Made by a program: the position numbers and the translations under genes
Shown: positions 26,640 through 35,867 of the stretch, piece after piece
Layout of the letters: every line of letters begins with the position of its first letter
Position numbering within the stretch: position 1 is the first letter of the stretch
Assembly (NCBI RefSeq): GCF_006716265.1
Contig: NZ_VFOS01000001.1
Location: 744,001-808,000, forward strand
Origin: Rarobacter faecitabidus
GTDB taxonomy: Bacteria > Actinomycetota > Actinomycetes > Actinomycetales > Cellulomonadaceae
Length of the DNA stretch: 64,000 nucleotides
Reading direction: 5' to 3'
Notes under the pieces: model-generated
The model's input: the letters and a program-made list of their open reading frames with translations, nothing else
Database searches by the model: none
What the model was told of the DNA's origin: nothing

Positions 26640-29384
26640 CTACGCGTCGCCGCCGGAGTTACCTGAGTTGCCGGCGAGTACGTTGTGCAGTTCGTACCTC
26701 TCGATTGCCTGGCGTTGCGCGTCCGGGCTGATCTCGCCTCGGCGGGCGAGTTCCTGGAGAACCTTGACGACCACGGAGGGGCCGTCGATCTTGAAGTGCC
26801 TGCGCGCCGCCGGACGGGTGTCGGAGAAGCCGAAGCCATCGGCACCGAGCACGGAGTAGTCACCGGGAATCCAGCTACGAATCTGGTCCGGGACCAGGTG
26901 ATCGAAGTCGGAGGTAGCCACGAACGGTCCCTGCGCATCACGCAGTTTCGCCGTCAGGTACGCTTCGCGCTGCGGGCCATCCGGGTTCTCGAATGCCGCC
27001 GCGTCGGCCGCGAGGCCATCGCGGCGTAGCTCGTTCCAGCTCGTCACCGACCATACGTCTGCCTGCACGCCCCAGTCGTTGCGTAGCAGTTCGGCCGCCT
27101 CCAGTGCCCACGGCACTCCGACACCGGACGAGAGAAGTTGGGCGCGCGGTCCCTCGCCCTGCGCCGAGTGGACCTTATGGATCCCCTTGAGGATGCCCTC
27201 GACATCGACGTTCTCCGGCTCGACTGGCTGGATCATCGGCTCGTTGTAGACGGTGAGGTAGTACACGACGTTCGGGTCGCGCGGATCGTTCTCGCCGTAC
27301 ATGCGCTGAATACCATCGCGGACGATGTGTCGGATCTCGTACGAATACGCCGGATCGTACTGTACGACGGCGCTGTTCGTTCCTGCGATCAGCGGCGAGT
27401 GTCCGTCGGCGTGCTGCAGGCCCTCGCCCGTCAGCGTCGTACGGCCGGCGGTAGCGCCGATCAGGAAGCCGCGCGCCATTTGATCGCCGGCGGCCCAGAA
27501 CTGGTCCGCCGTGCGCTGGAATCCGAACATCGAGTAGAAGATGTAGAACGGGATGAGCGGTTCGCCATGCGTGGCGTAGGAGGTCGCCACGGCCTGGAAG
27601 ACGGCGGCGGAACCGGCCTCGTTGATGCCGGTGTGCATGATCTGCCCGGATTCGGACTCCTTGTAGCTCAGCATGAGCTCGCGGTCGACCGGCATGTAGT
27701 TCTGGCCCAGCGTGTTGAAGATCTTGGCGCTGGGGAAGATCGAATCGAGCCCGAACGTGCGCGCCTCGTCCGGAATGATCGGCACGATACGGTTGCCGAT
27801 CTCCTTGTCCTTGATCAGATCCTTGAACAGCCGCACCAGCCCCATGGTTGTCGCGACTTCCTGCTGGCCCGATCCCTTCGCGAGGATCTCGTAGCGCTTC
27901 TCGTCCGGCAGGCTGATCTGGGTGTAGCGACTCCGGCGCTCGGGCACGAACCCGCCGAGCTCGCGCCGTCGATCGAGCATGTACTCGATCTCCGGCGTCC
28001 CCGGGCCCGGGTTGAAGTAGGGGGCGTTGTAGGGATCATCGCCGATCTGCTCATCCGTCAGCGGAATGTGCAGCGAATCGCGCAGTAGCTTCAGATCGTC
28101 GGTCTTCAGCTTCTTCATCTGGTGGGTCGCGTTACGGCCCGCGAAGCTGGGGCCGAGCGAATATCCCTTGATGGTCTTCGCGAGGATGACCGTCGGCTGT
28201 CCCGTGTGCTCGCTCGCGGCCTTGTAGGCGGCGTAGATCTTCCGATAGTCGTGGCCACCGCGCTTCAGCGCCCAGATCTCGTCATCGGTCATATTCGCGA
28301 CGAGCTGCTTGGTGCGCGGGTCCCGTCCGAAGAAGTGCTCTCGGATGAAGGCGCCGTTCTCGGCTCGGTAGGTCTGGTAGTCGCCGTCCGGCGTGACGTT
28401 CATGAGGTTCACGAGCGCGCGGTCCTTGTCGGCGTTGAGCAGGACATCCCACTCCCGGCCCCACACGACCTTGATGACGTTCCAGCCCGCGCCGCGGAAC
28501 TGAGCCTCGAGTTCCTGGATGATCTTTCCGTTGCCGCGGACCGGGCCGTCGAGGCGCTGCAGGTTGCAGTTCACGACGAAGGTCAGGTTATCGAGGCCCT
28601 GCTGCGCGGCGTGCTGGAGCGCGCCGCGCGATTCGGGTTCGTCCATCTCGCCGTCGCCGAGGAAGGCCCAGACCCGGCTCTGCGAGGTGTCCTTGATGCC
28701 GCGGTTGTGCAGGTACTTGTTCGTCCAGGCCTGGTAGATGGCCGAGGCCGGGCCGAGGCCCATCGACACGGTGGGGAACTCCCAGAAGTCCGGCATCAGG
28801 CGCGGGTGCGGGTAGCTCGGCAGGCCGCCGCCGGGGTGAGACAGCTCCTGGCGGAAGCCGTCGAGCTGATGCTCGCTGAGACGGCCTTCGAGCAGACCTC
28901 GGGCGTACTGGCCGGGCGCCGAATGGCCCTGGAAGTACACCTGGTCGCCGCCGCCCGCGTGGTCCTTGCCGCGGAAGAAGTGGTTGAGTCCCACCTCGTA
29001 GAGCGTCGCAACCGACGCGTAGGACGAGATGTGACCGCCCACGCCCACCCCTGGACGCTGGGCGCGGGTCACCATGACGGCGGCATTCCAGCGGATCCAG
29101 CCGCGGTAGCGGCGCTCCACCGCCTCGTCGCCGGGGAAGTAAGGCTCGTCGTGGACGCCGATCGTGTTGACGTACGGCGTGTTCACCGAGGTCGGAATGG
29201 CGACGTTGCGCTCACGCGCCCGGCGGAGCAGGCTCAGCAGGATGTAGCGGGCGCGAGGACCGCCCTTGTCAGCGATCAGCCCGTCGAGCGACTCGAGCCA
29301 CTCGCCGGTCTCGGAAGGGTCGAAATCAGGTACCTGGCTCAGCAGTCCATTGATGAGCGGTCCAGTCTCCTCGTACGAAACCAC
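26640..29384 (-). CDS. aceE: Pyruvate dehydrogenase E1 component, homodimeric type
   Basis: A 914-residue thiamine-diphosphate enzyme that decarboxylates pyruvate for the pyruvate dehydrogenase complex. The ThDP/Mg motif runs from [10 protein letters not shown] to [16 protein letters not shown] near 250-285. [20 protein letters not shown] and the C-terminal transketolase-like domain are in place, and the length is normal. The start is the GTG at 29384 with GAGG upstream; an ATG is not available. The lpd and sucB/aceF partners are not in the window. Its position beside fasR-fab links acetyl-CoA supply to fatty-acid synthesis, an arrangement also known from other actinobacteria. Confidence 0.96.
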   Translation of the reverse strand: MVSYEETGPLINGLLSQVPDFDPSETGEWLESLDGLIADKGGPRARYILLSLLRRARERNVAIPTSVNTPYVNTIGVHDEPYFPGDEAVERRYRGWIRWNAAVMVTRAQRPGVGVGGHISSYASVATLYEVGLNHFFRGKDHAGGGDQVYFQGHSAPGQYARGLLEGRLSEHQLDGFRQELSHPGGGLPSYPHPRLMPDFWEFPTVSMGLGPASAIYQAWTNKYLHNRGIKDTSQSRVWAFLGDGEMDEPESRGALQHAAQQGLDNLTFVVNCNLQRLDGPVRGNGKIIQELEAQFRGAGWNVIKVVWGREWDVLLNADKDRALVNLMNVTPDGDYQTYRAENGAFIREHFFGRDPRTKQLVANMTDDEIWALKRGGHDYRKIYAAYKAASEHTGQPTVILAKTIKGYSLGPSFAGRNATHQMKKLKTDDLKLLRDSLHIPLTDEQIGDDPYNAPYFNPGPGTPEIEYMLDRRRELGGFVPERRSRYTQISLPDEKRYEILAKGSGQQEVATTMGLVRLFKDLIKDKEIGNRIVPIIPDEARTFGLDSIFPSAKIFNTLGQNYMPVDRELMLSYKESESGQIMHTGINEAGSAAVFQAVATSYATHGEPLIPFYIFYSMFGFQRTADQFWAAGDQMARGFLIGATAGRTTLTGEGLQHADGHSPLIAGTNSAVVQYDPAYSYEIRHIVRDGIQRMYGENDPRDPNVVYYLTVYNEPMIQPVEPENVDVEGILKGIHKVHSAQGEGPRAQLLSSGVGVPWALEAAELLRNDWGVQADVWSVTSWNELRRDGLAADAAAFENPDGPQREAYLTAKLRDAQGPFVATSDFDHLVPDQIRSWIPGDYSVLGADGFGFSDTRPAARRHFKIDGPSVVVKVLQELARRGEISPDAQRQAIERYELHNVLAGNSGNSGGDA

Positions 29385-29687
29385 GTGTCAACCTCGATGT
29401 TTCTCTCGGTCCGCGCGGGCGCGGACAACGTGCGGTAGTGCGGCCAGGGCCAGCGGTACTCAAAACGGCGTCTCGCGCACGACGCGTAACAGCGTCTTCG
29501 TCGACTGATCCTCGGGCGACAGGCCGATGGCCACCCTCGGGTGGCGTACGGTGAGCGAGACGGCTCATGGACCATTGTCACGCGATCTTGCCCCAAAAGT
29601 CACATGCGGGGGCGCCGTGGCGACGTGAAATGGGCGACATTGGCCTCGGCGCGCCGCGCGCATCGCGGCGGTCCAACAAGCGGATAC

Positions 29688-29716
29688 TTGTCACACAGCC
29701 GTTCGAAAGCGATAAC
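29688..29716 (+). promoter_or_regulatory. Promoter of the DUF3052 gene
   Basis: TTGTCA (29688-29693), a 17-base spacer and GATAAC (29711-29716). The leader contains a small hairpin, CGGGC-TTA-GCCCG (29767-29779). The rest of the 422-base divergent region 29385-29806 holds no gene I can support; a clear aceE promoter is not visible. Confidence 0.6.
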
Positions 29717-29806
29717 ATGCCAGTGGCGCAGTGCGTATTAGCGTTGTAGGAGACATTGGTCACAACCGGGCTTAGCCCGATTCACATCGGAAGGAACGAC
29801 GCAGTC

Positions 29807-30220
29807 GTGGCACCGAGTACCGACTCGATAGACATTGCACCCCTGGGACTTGAGCCCGGTCAGATTGTTCAGGAGTTCGGCTGGGACGAGGACGTCGATG
29901 ACGACCTTCGCCTCGCCATCGAAGCGCTCATCGGATCCGAACTCGTCGACGAGGATTACGGAGCCGTCACCGATGCCGTCATCGCCTGGTTCCGCGATGA
30001 GGACGAGGATCTCACCGACCTGCTGGTCGACGTCCAGACCGTGCTGAAGAGCGGCGGGCTGGTGTGGTTGCTGACCCCCAAGACGGGCCGCGCCGGGCAC
30101 GTAGCGCAGGGCGACATCGTGGAGGCGGCCACGACGGCCGGGCTACATGCCACCAAGACGCTCGCCATCGCCCCCGAATGGAGCGCGGCGAAGCTCGTTT
30201 CCCGCGGCGCCACTCACTAG
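29807..30220 (+). CDS. DUF3052 family protein
   Basis: A 137-residue acidic soluble protein of the actinobacterial DUF3052 family, function unknown. It shows the family features LEPGQIVQEFGWDEDVDDD near the N-terminus and LVWLLTPKTGRAGHV in the middle, ending with TLAIAPEWSAAKLV. The start is the GTG at 29807; AAGGA lies 12 bases upstream, a long spacing. It is divergent from aceE, which in other actinobacteria is also its neighbour, so a link to pyruvate dehydrogenase or its regulation is possible but unproven. Confidence 0.85.
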   Translation: MAPSTDSIDIAPLGLEPGQIVQEFGWDEDVDDDLRLAIEALIGSELVDEDYGAVTDAVIAWFRDEDEDLTDLLVDVQTVLKSGGLVWLLTPKTGRAGHVAQGDIVEAATTAGLHATKTLAIAPEWSAAKLVSRGATH

Positions 30221-30290
30221 CCGAGGCTACGTCTCGCACGCCGCCGGGGGCACAGCTCCGCTTTTGGCGGCCGCGCGTAGACCTCCTGGG

Positions 30291-30347
30291 AAGTCGGCAT
30301 CTTCCGCGTAGACCGCGAAAGACCCCGGGGCAAGTCGGCATCTTCCG
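30291..30347. repeat. 16-base direct repeat between DUF3052 and rlmC
   Basis: AAGTCGGCATCTTCCG occurs at 30291-30306 and 30332-30347, and GCGTAGACC also recurs just upstream of each copy. The 163-base gap between the two convergent genes holds nothing else recognisable. Confidence 0.7.
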
Positions 30348-30383
30348 GCGCGGGCGTCGTTGCCCATTGACGACTCCGGCGAC

Positions 30384-31520
30384 CTAGCGGCGTCGTAGCA
30401 GCGTCAGTACCTCGGCGTGCTCGGTGTGCGGGAACATATCGAACAGCTCGGCGGATTCGACGCGGAAGCCCGGCATGGCCGCCAGGTCATGTGCCAGCGA
30501 AGTCGGATTGCAACTGGAGTACAGCACGGCCGGTATGGACGAGGCCTCGAGCGTCCGGCTCAGGTCGCCGCCGAGCCCGCGGCGCGGAGGATTCACCACG
30601 GCGAGATCCGGCCAGCGGCCGGCGCCGCCGTTCTCGATCGCGAACGCGGTGGCATCACCGCTCAGGAAGGTCAATCCCGTGCCCGCGACGTCTCCCAGTT
30701 CGGCGGCCGAGAGCCTCGCGCACTCGATCGCCTCTGGACTGAGTTCGACTCCGGTCACGTCCCGGTCCTCGCCAGCCAGGTGGAGGGCGAAGCCGCCCAC
30801 TCCGCAGTACAGGTCCCACACAGAGCGAGGTGCGATCTCGGCAACGATGCCCCTCGCCCGCTCGTACAGGTCCTCGCACACGCCGGTATTGGTCTGGAAG
30901 AAGCTCCTGGGCTGAAGATAGAGGGTTGCGCCGCGCAGTCGCATGGGTAGTTTCGACTCCGAGGTGAGCACGACTTCGCGCTCACCCTCCAATGCCGCGC
31001 GGTGATCCGGCAGCACGTTGAGCGTGGCTACGCGCACGTTGGGCAGTTCCGTGAGAAGCGTTGGCAGGTGCTTGACGATCCGCGTGTGTGCCTCGGTCGA
31101 GCGCATCACGAACCGGACCATGAGCTCATCGTCGGGGGAGACCGTCACCAGGATGTGCTTCAACTCGCCTCGCCGCTCGGCGACATCGTACGGCGCCAGC
31201 CGCGCCAGCGACACGAATCTGGACAGTGTACGCAGGGCGACGTGTATCGCCTCGGGGTAGAGCGGGCAGCGCGTGAGGTCGGTCCCATGCCAGGATTCGT
31301 CCAGAATACCCAAGGTCGGCGAGTCCATCGTGCCGCCCGCCACCATCTTCGCCTTGTTGCGGAACCGCGCATCTGGACCTGTCGTGACAGCGACGGAGGC
31401 CTCGTCCACTCCGAGCGCAGCGGCAACGCGGCGCCGCTTGCGCGCGATCTGGTCGGGATACGCGACATCGATCAGGGTGCACGAGGCACATTCGCCCCGG
31501 CGGTGATAGTCGCATTCCAC
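30384..31520 (-). CDS. rlmC: 23S rRNA (uracil-C5) methyltransferase, RlmC type
   Basis: A 378-residue SAM-dependent m5U RNA methyltransferase. Four Fe-S cluster cysteines are present: Cys3, Cys11 and Cys14 in the compact CDYHRRGECASC opening, and Cys85 in TRCPLYP. The absence of a TRAM domain matches RlmC (m5U747) rather than RlmD. The SAM site is DLYCGVGGFALHLA, the nucleophile Cys is in YSSCNPTSLAHD, and the base Glu is in PHTEHAEVL. It is a single gene, convergent with DUF3052 and divergent from pdxT. Confidence 0.88.
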   Translation of the reverse strand: MECDYHRRGECASCTLIDVAYPDQIARKRRRVAAALGVDEASVAVTTGPDARFRNKAKMVAGGTMDSPTLGILDESWHGTDLTRCPLYPEAIHVALRTLSRFVSLARLAPYDVAERRGELKHILVTVSPDDELMVRFVMRSTEAHTRIVKHLPTLLTELPNVRVATLNVLPDHRAALEGEREVVLTSESKLPMRLRGATLYLQPRSFFQTNTGVCEDLYERARGIVAEIAPRSVWDLYCGVGGFALHLAGEDRDVTGVELSPEAIECARLSAAELGDVAGTGLTFLSGDATAFAIENGGAGRWPDLAVVNPPRRGLGGDLSRTLEASSIPAVLYSSCNPTSLAHDLAAMPGFRVESAELFDMFPHTEHAEVLTLLRRR

Positions 31521-31545
31521 ACCGCTCAGTGTACGAATCTCCCCG

Positions 31546-31551
31546 TAGAAT
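31546..31551 (+). promoter_or_regulatory. Predicted -10 of a leaderless pdxT promoter
   Basis: TAGAAT lies 7 bases before the GTG at 31559, where a transcript would begin. There is no ribosome site between them. Confidence 0.5.
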
Positions 31552-31558
31552 AGTGCGG

Positions 31559-32161
31559 GTGGCTCTCACTATCGGCGTCTTGGCACTGCAGGGCGACTTC
31601 CGCGAACACCTGGCGACTCTCGACGCGTGCGGGGTGAGGACAAGGGCCGTCAAATCCGCCGCCCAGCTGTCACAGTGTGACGCGCTCGTGCTGCCGGGCG
31701 GCGAATCGACCACGATCGACAAACTCGCCCGAGCATTCGACCTTCGTGATCCCATCGTCAGCGCGATCGCGGGCGGCATGCCCGTCTACGGGTCGTGCGC
31801 CGGCATGATCCTGCTCGCGGACGAGGTTGCCGACGGCACGGCCGACCAGCAGACCTTCGGCGGGATCGACATGACCGTGCGGCGCAACGCGTTCGGCCGC
31901 CAGGTCGATTCGTTCGAGGAGGACCTGACCATCGCGGGCGTTGCCGGACCACCGCTGCGGGCGGTGTTCATCCGCGCTCCAGCCGTTGAGCGGGTGGGAT
32001 CCGGCGTGGAGGTGCTCGCCACGACGAGCGCGGAACAATCGCCCGATAGAATCGTGGCGGTGCGTAGCGGTAATCTCCTGGCGACGTCCTTTCACCCGGA
32101 GGTCACTGGGGACCACCGCATCCACGAACTTTTCATCCGTATCGCCACCAAGGAGCAATAA
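31559..32161 (+). CDS. pdxT: Pyridoxal 5'-phosphate synthase glutaminase subunit
   Basis: A 200-residue class I glutaminase that supplies ammonia to PdxS for PLP synthesis. It has PGGESTT (46-52), nucleophile Cys80 in YGSCAGM, and His179 and Glu181 in FHPEV. The start is the GTG at 31559, chosen from a -10 TAGAAT 7 bases upstream and the conserved [19 protein letters not shown] at 31553 is the alternative. It heads a pdxT-yebC-ruvCAB run, while its partner pdxS lies about 24 kb away at 56483. Confidence 0.95.
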   Translation: MALTIGVLALQGDFREHLATLDACGVRTRAVKSAAQLSQCDALVLPGGESTTIDKLARAFDLRDPIVSAIAGGMPVYGSCAGMILLADEVADGTADQQTFGGIDMTVRRNAFGRQVDSFEEDLTIAGVAGPPLRAVFIRAPAVERVGSGVEVLATTSAEQSPDRIVAVRSGNLLATSFHPEVTGDHRIHELFIRIATKEQ

Positions 32162-32165
32162 GCGC

Positions 32166-32924
32166 ATGTCCGGTCACTCCAAATGGGCAACGACCAAGCA
32201 CAAGAAGGCGGCAATCGACGCCAAGCGCGGCAAACTCTTCGCCAAGCTGATCAAGAACATTGAAGTCGCGGCGCGCACCGGTGGCGGGGACCCGGCGGGA
32301 AATCCGACGCTGTTCGATGCCATTCAGAAGGCCAAGAAGAGCTCGGTCCCGAACGACAACATCGATCGTGCGGTCAAGCGCGGCTCCGGCGAGGGTGCCG
32401 ACGCCGTGGACTACCAGACGATCATGTACGAGGGCTACGGCAACAACGGCATCGCCGTCCTCGTTGAGTGCCTCACCGACAACAAGAACCGCGCCGCCGC
32501 GGAGGTCCGAACCGCGTTCTCCCGCAACGGCGGCTCCCTCGCCGATCCGGGCTCCGTTTCCTACCTTTTCGGGCGCAAGGGCAGCGTCGTGGTCCCGAAG
32601 ACGGGCGGCGTCACGGAGGACGACGTGATGCTCGCGGCGCTCGACGCCGGCGCGGAGGAGGTCACGGACGAGGGTGACGTCATCGAGGTCCTCTGCGAGG
32701 CGAGCGACCTGATCGCCGTGCGCACGGCGATCCAGGAAGCCGGTATCGAATACGACTCGGCGGACTCGATCTGGCATCCATCCATGGAGGTGGAGGTCGA
32801 CGTCGAGGGTGCGCGCAAGATCCTTCGCCTCATCGACGCACTGGAGGACAGCGATGACGTGCAGAACGTCTTCGCGAACTTCGACGCCTCCGATGAGGTC
32901 CTCGCGGAGCTCGACGCGGAATAG
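32166..32924 (+). CDS. YebC/PmpR-family protein
   Basis: A 252-residue YebC family protein with the invariant start [18 protein letters not shown]. The family was annotated as transcriptional regulators; work on YebC-type proteins also points to a role in translation of difficult sequences. The ATG at 32166 is 4 bases after pdxT. It is placed before ruvC, the conserved bacterial arrangement. Confidence 0.95.
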   Translation: MSGHSKWATTKHKKAAIDAKRGKLFAKLIKNIEVAARTGGGDPAGNPTLFDAIQKAKKSSVPNDNIDRAVKRGSGEGADAVDYQTIMYEGYGNNGIAVLVECLTDNKNRAAAEVRTAFSRNGGSLADPGSVSYLFGRKGSVVVPKTGGVTEDDVMLAALDAGAEEVTDEGDVIEVLCEASDLIAVRTAIQEAGIEYDSADSIWHPSMEVEVDVEGARKILRLIDALEDSDDVQNVFANFDASDEVLAELDAE

Positions 32925-32985
32925 GGGACTGCGGCCGCCACTCGTATCTCGATGGCGGCCCACCCTCCTACTTCCGGCGCGGACT

Positions 32986-33546
32986 ATGCGAGTACTAGGG
33001 GTGGATCCCGGCCTCACACGCTGCGGGATCGCCGTGGTCGAGGACAGGCCGGGCCGCCGAGCCGAACTGATTGCGGCGGGCGTGGTGCGCACCCATCCGG
33101 ATCAGGCGCTCGACGAGCGCCTGGCGGCTATCGCCGATGGCTTGGACGAGTGGTTCGACGCGCACATACCCGACGTGCTCGCCGTCGAGCGGGTGTTCGC
33201 ACAGCACAACGTCTCGACAGTCATCCCGACCGCCCAGGTGGCAGGGCTCGCCATGGTCGCGGCCCGGCGCCGGAAGGTGCCCGTCGCGCAGCACACGCCA
33301 TCGGAGGTGAAGGCCGCGGTGACCGGTTCCGGACGAGCCGGCAAGGAGCAGGTACAGTTCATGGTCGCCCGCATCCTGGGGCTTGCGGAGGCGCCGAAGC
33401 CGGCCGACGCGGCCGATGCCGCCGCGCTGGCGGTGTGTCACCTCTGGCGTCCCGCCGGACTACTGGAGGGCGCCGATCGACTGCCGCACACCGCGGCGCA
33501 GCGGGCGTGGGCGGCGGCTGAGCAGGCGGCGCGGCGGAAACGGTAG
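32986..33546 (+). CDS. ruvC: Holliday-junction endonuclease RuvC
   Basis: A 186-residue resolvase with an RNase H fold. Acidic catalytic residues are Asp7 in GVDPGL, Glu68 in AVERVF and Asp141/Asp144 near [12 protein letters not shown]. It resolves junctions branch-migrated by RuvAB, which are encoded next. The start is the ATG at 32986; the frame upstream to 32809 is inside yebC. A 67-base gap with a TATTCT-like -10 separates it from ruvA. Confidence 0.95.
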   Translation: MRVLGVDPGLTRCGIAVVEDRPGRRAELIAAGVVRTHPDQALDERLAAIADGLDEWFDAHIPDVLAVERVFAQHNVSTVIPTAQVAGLAMVAARRRKVPVAQHTPSEVKAAVTGSGRAGKEQVQFMVARILGLAEAPKPADAADAAALAVCHLWRPAGLLEGADRLPHTAAQRAWAAAEQAARRKR

Positions 33547-33613
33547 GCCGATCGGCCTTTGCTATTCTGGCTCCAATCGCACAAGTGTTCGTACGGGTCG
33601 AGGGGAAGTTCCA

Positions 33614-34225
33614 GTGTTTGCATCGTTGACGGGCCGGGTGGCGGCGCTTCGCCTCGACAGCGCGGTCATCGACGTGGGCGGCGTCGGCTACCTCGTCTAT
33701 GCGACCCCCGCGACCATCTCGGCCTGGCGAGTCGGGGAGACCGCCACCGCCGCCACCAGTGTGGTGGTGCGCGAGGATTCGATCACGATCTACGGCTTCG
33801 CCGACGACGACGAGCGCGAGGTGTTCGAGGGCGTGCAGACGGTATCGGGGGTCGGCCCGCGCCTGGCACTCGCAATGCTCGCCGTCCACACTCCCGATGG
33901 CATCCGCGAAGCGATCGAGACGGAGAACCTGGCGGCCCTGCAACGGGTGCCTGGGATCGGCCGGAAGGGCGCCCAGCGCCTCGTGCTGGAACTTGCCGGC
34001 AAACTTGGGGCTACGGGGTCGGCGGGTTCGACCACCGCGCGGCAGGCCGGGGCGGCGCTACCCACCGCCGTCTCCGACGCCGTTGAGGACGCGCTCGTGG
34101 GGCTCGGCTGGAATGCAAAGCAGGCGACCACCGCAGTTGCGGCCGTTGTCAGTGAGGGTGACCAGCGCGACGTGTCAACCATCCTGCGCGACGCACTGCA
34201 ATACTTGGGCGGATCGCGTGGCTGA
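33614..34225 (+). CDS. ruvA: Holliday-junction branch-migration protein RuvA
   Basis: A 203-residue junction-binding subunit. It has an N-terminal OB fold ([12 protein letters not shown] to about 65), two helix-hairpin-helix motifs ([12 protein letters not shown] and [16 protein letters not shown]) and a C-terminal RuvB-contacting domain joined by a flexible Gly/Ala/Thr linker. The start is the GTG at 33614 with GAGGGGAAG just upstream. Its stop overlaps the ruvB GTG. Confidence 0.95.
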   Translation: MFASLTGRVAALRLDSAVIDVGGVGYLVYATPATISAWRVGETATAATSVVVREDSITIYGFADDDEREVFEGVQTVSGVGPRLALAMLAVHTPDGIREAIETENLAALQRVPGIGRKGAQRLVLELAGKLGATGSAGSTTARQAGAALPTAVSDAVEDALVGLGWNAKQATTAVAAVVSEGDQRDVSTILRDALQYLGGSRG

Positions 34226-35291
34226 CCGCGAGGGCGAGGAACAGGCCGCGGACGATCTGGTCGGCTTCGACCGCGTCGTATCGTCCTCGGCCGACGAACT
34301 GGAACGCGCCGCAGAGGCCGCCTTGCGGCCCCGCCGGCTCCACGAGTTCGTCGGACAGCCGGTGGTGCGGGACCAACTCTCGCTCGTGCTGCGTGCCGCG
34401 ATGAGCAGGGGGAGCGCGCCCGACCACGTGCTGCTCTCGGGCCCGCCCGGCCTCGGCAAGACGACGCTGGCGATGATCATCGCGGCAGAACTGGGCACGT
34501 CGCTACGCGTCACGTCGGGGCCCGCCATCCAGCACGCCGGCGACCTCGCGGCAGTCCTGTCCTCCCTGACGGAGGGGGAGGTCCTCTTCATCGACGAGAT
34601 CCACCGGCTGGCCCGACCCGCGGAGGAACTGCTCTACGTCGCCATGGAGGACTTTCGCGTCGACATCATCGTCGGCAAGGGCGCGGGGGCGAGTGCCATA
34701 CCACTCAGCCTGCCGCGCTTCACCGCGGTGGGCGCTACCACGCGGGCCGGGCTACTGCCCGCGCCGCTGCGCGACCGCTTCGGTTTCACCGGTCACCTGG
34801 AGTTCTACGACGACGCCGACCTTGAGAAAGTGCTGGTGCGTTCGGCGAAGCTGTTGGGCATCGAACTCGAGGGCGCCGCCGCGGGCGAGATCGCGTCGCG
34901 CTCCCGTGGGACCCCGCGCATCGCCAACCGGCTATTGCGTCGCGTGCGAGACTGGGCCGAGGTGCTGGGCACGGGCCACCTCGATCTCGCAGCGGCCCGT
35001 AGCGCCCTGGGGGTCTACGAGGTGGACGAGCGGGGCCTCGACCGACTGGATCGGGCAGTGCTCACCGCGCTCTGCACTCGTTTCGGGGGAGGTCCCGTGG
35101 GCCTGAGCACCCTCGCCGTTTCCGTGGGGGAGGAACCCGAGACCGTGGAGACAGTGGCCGAGCCCTTCCTCGTCCGGGAAGGACTCATGGCTCGCTCACC
35201 GCGAGGCCGCGTGGCGACGTCGCAAACGTGGGCGCACCTCGGGCTGACGCCGCCCGCCGCGGGCGGTACGCTTTTCGACGTCGACAGTTAG
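34218..35291 (+). CDS. ruvB: Holliday-junction ATPase RuvB
   Basis: A 357-residue AAA+ motor. Walker [10 protein letters not shown] is at 75-83, Walker B DEIH at 126-129, sensor 1 GATTRAG follows, and the C-terminal winged helix includes [17 protein letters not shown]. The start is the GTG at 34218, overlapping ruvA by 8 bases. Confidence 0.96.
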   Translation: MADREGEEQAADDLVGFDRVVSSSADELERAAEAALRPRRLHEFVGQPVVRDQLSLVLRAAMSRGSAPDHVLLSGPPGLGKTTLAMIIAAELGTSLRVTSGPAIQHAGDLAAVLSSLTEGEVLFIDEIHRLARPAEELLYVAMEDFRVDIIVGKGAGASAIPLSLPRFTAVGATTRAGLLPAPLRDRFGFTGHLEFYDDADLEKVLVRSAKLLGIELEGAAAGEIASRSRGTPRIANRLLRRVRDWAEVLGTGHLDLAAARSALGVYEVDERGLDRLDRAVLTALCTRFGGGPVGLSTLAVSVGEEPETVETVAEPFLVREGLMARSPRGRVATSQTWAHLGLTPPAAGGTLFDVDS

Positions 35292-35374
35292 CGAGACGCC
35301 GGTTTCGCTGGACGCTCGATAGCGTCTAGACTGCTCAATTGTTCTGTGCAACTACCTGGGAGCCGTTCACACCT

Positions 35375-35779
35375 ATGTTCAAGGATCCGATATTCGTCGT
35401 CCTGGTCATCGTCTTCATTGGCATGATCTGGATGACCACTCGTCAGCGCAAGACGCAACGCGAGGCACAGAGCTTTATTGAAACGCTGACGCCCGGTACT
35501 CGCGTCATGACCATGGCCGGTTACGTCGGGTACGTCGTCGAGACGGACGAGCAGTACGTGACGCTCGAGTCCGTCCCGGGCAGCGGCGCCCACACCCTCT
35601 GGATGAAGGCTGCGATACGCAAGCCCATCGTCCCGGTCGGCGGCGAGGAGGCGGCCGGACTCGACAGCGATGTGGAGATCCCGGACGACGTCGCCAAGCT
35701 GATCGGCGAGGACTCGTCGGACATCGACAAACTCACGCGACCGGACACCGAGCCGGACGACAACGGCGAAAAGAAGTAA
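35375..35779 (+). CDS. yajC: Preprotein translocase subunit YajC
   Basis: A 134-residue protein with a single N-terminal membrane helix (about 3-20), a small cytoplasmic core with GTRVMTMAGYVGYVV, and an acidic tail. It is the accessory partner of SecDF. The start is the ATG at 35375, which gives MFKDPIFVVLVIVF. It stands directly before secD and secF. Confidence 0.92.
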   Translation: MFKDPIFVVLVIVFIGMIWMTTRQRKTQREAQSFIETLTPGTRVMTMAGYVGYVVETDEQYVTLESVPGSGAHTLWMKAAIRKPIVPVGGEEAAGLDSDVEIPDDVAKLIGEDSSDIDKLTRPDTEPDDNGEKK

Positions 35780-35867
35780 TCGAGCACTAGCTCGGATGCG
35801 GCAGGACGTTGGAGTTCAGTGGTACTGAGTCCTGCTAACAGACAATTCATAGAGAAGAGAAACTCCG

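Noticed and set aside
27138-28088. A 316-codon frame on the plus strand, plus another at 28122-29438
   Set aside because: Both are mirror frames of aceE, with no ribosome site and no recognisable domain.
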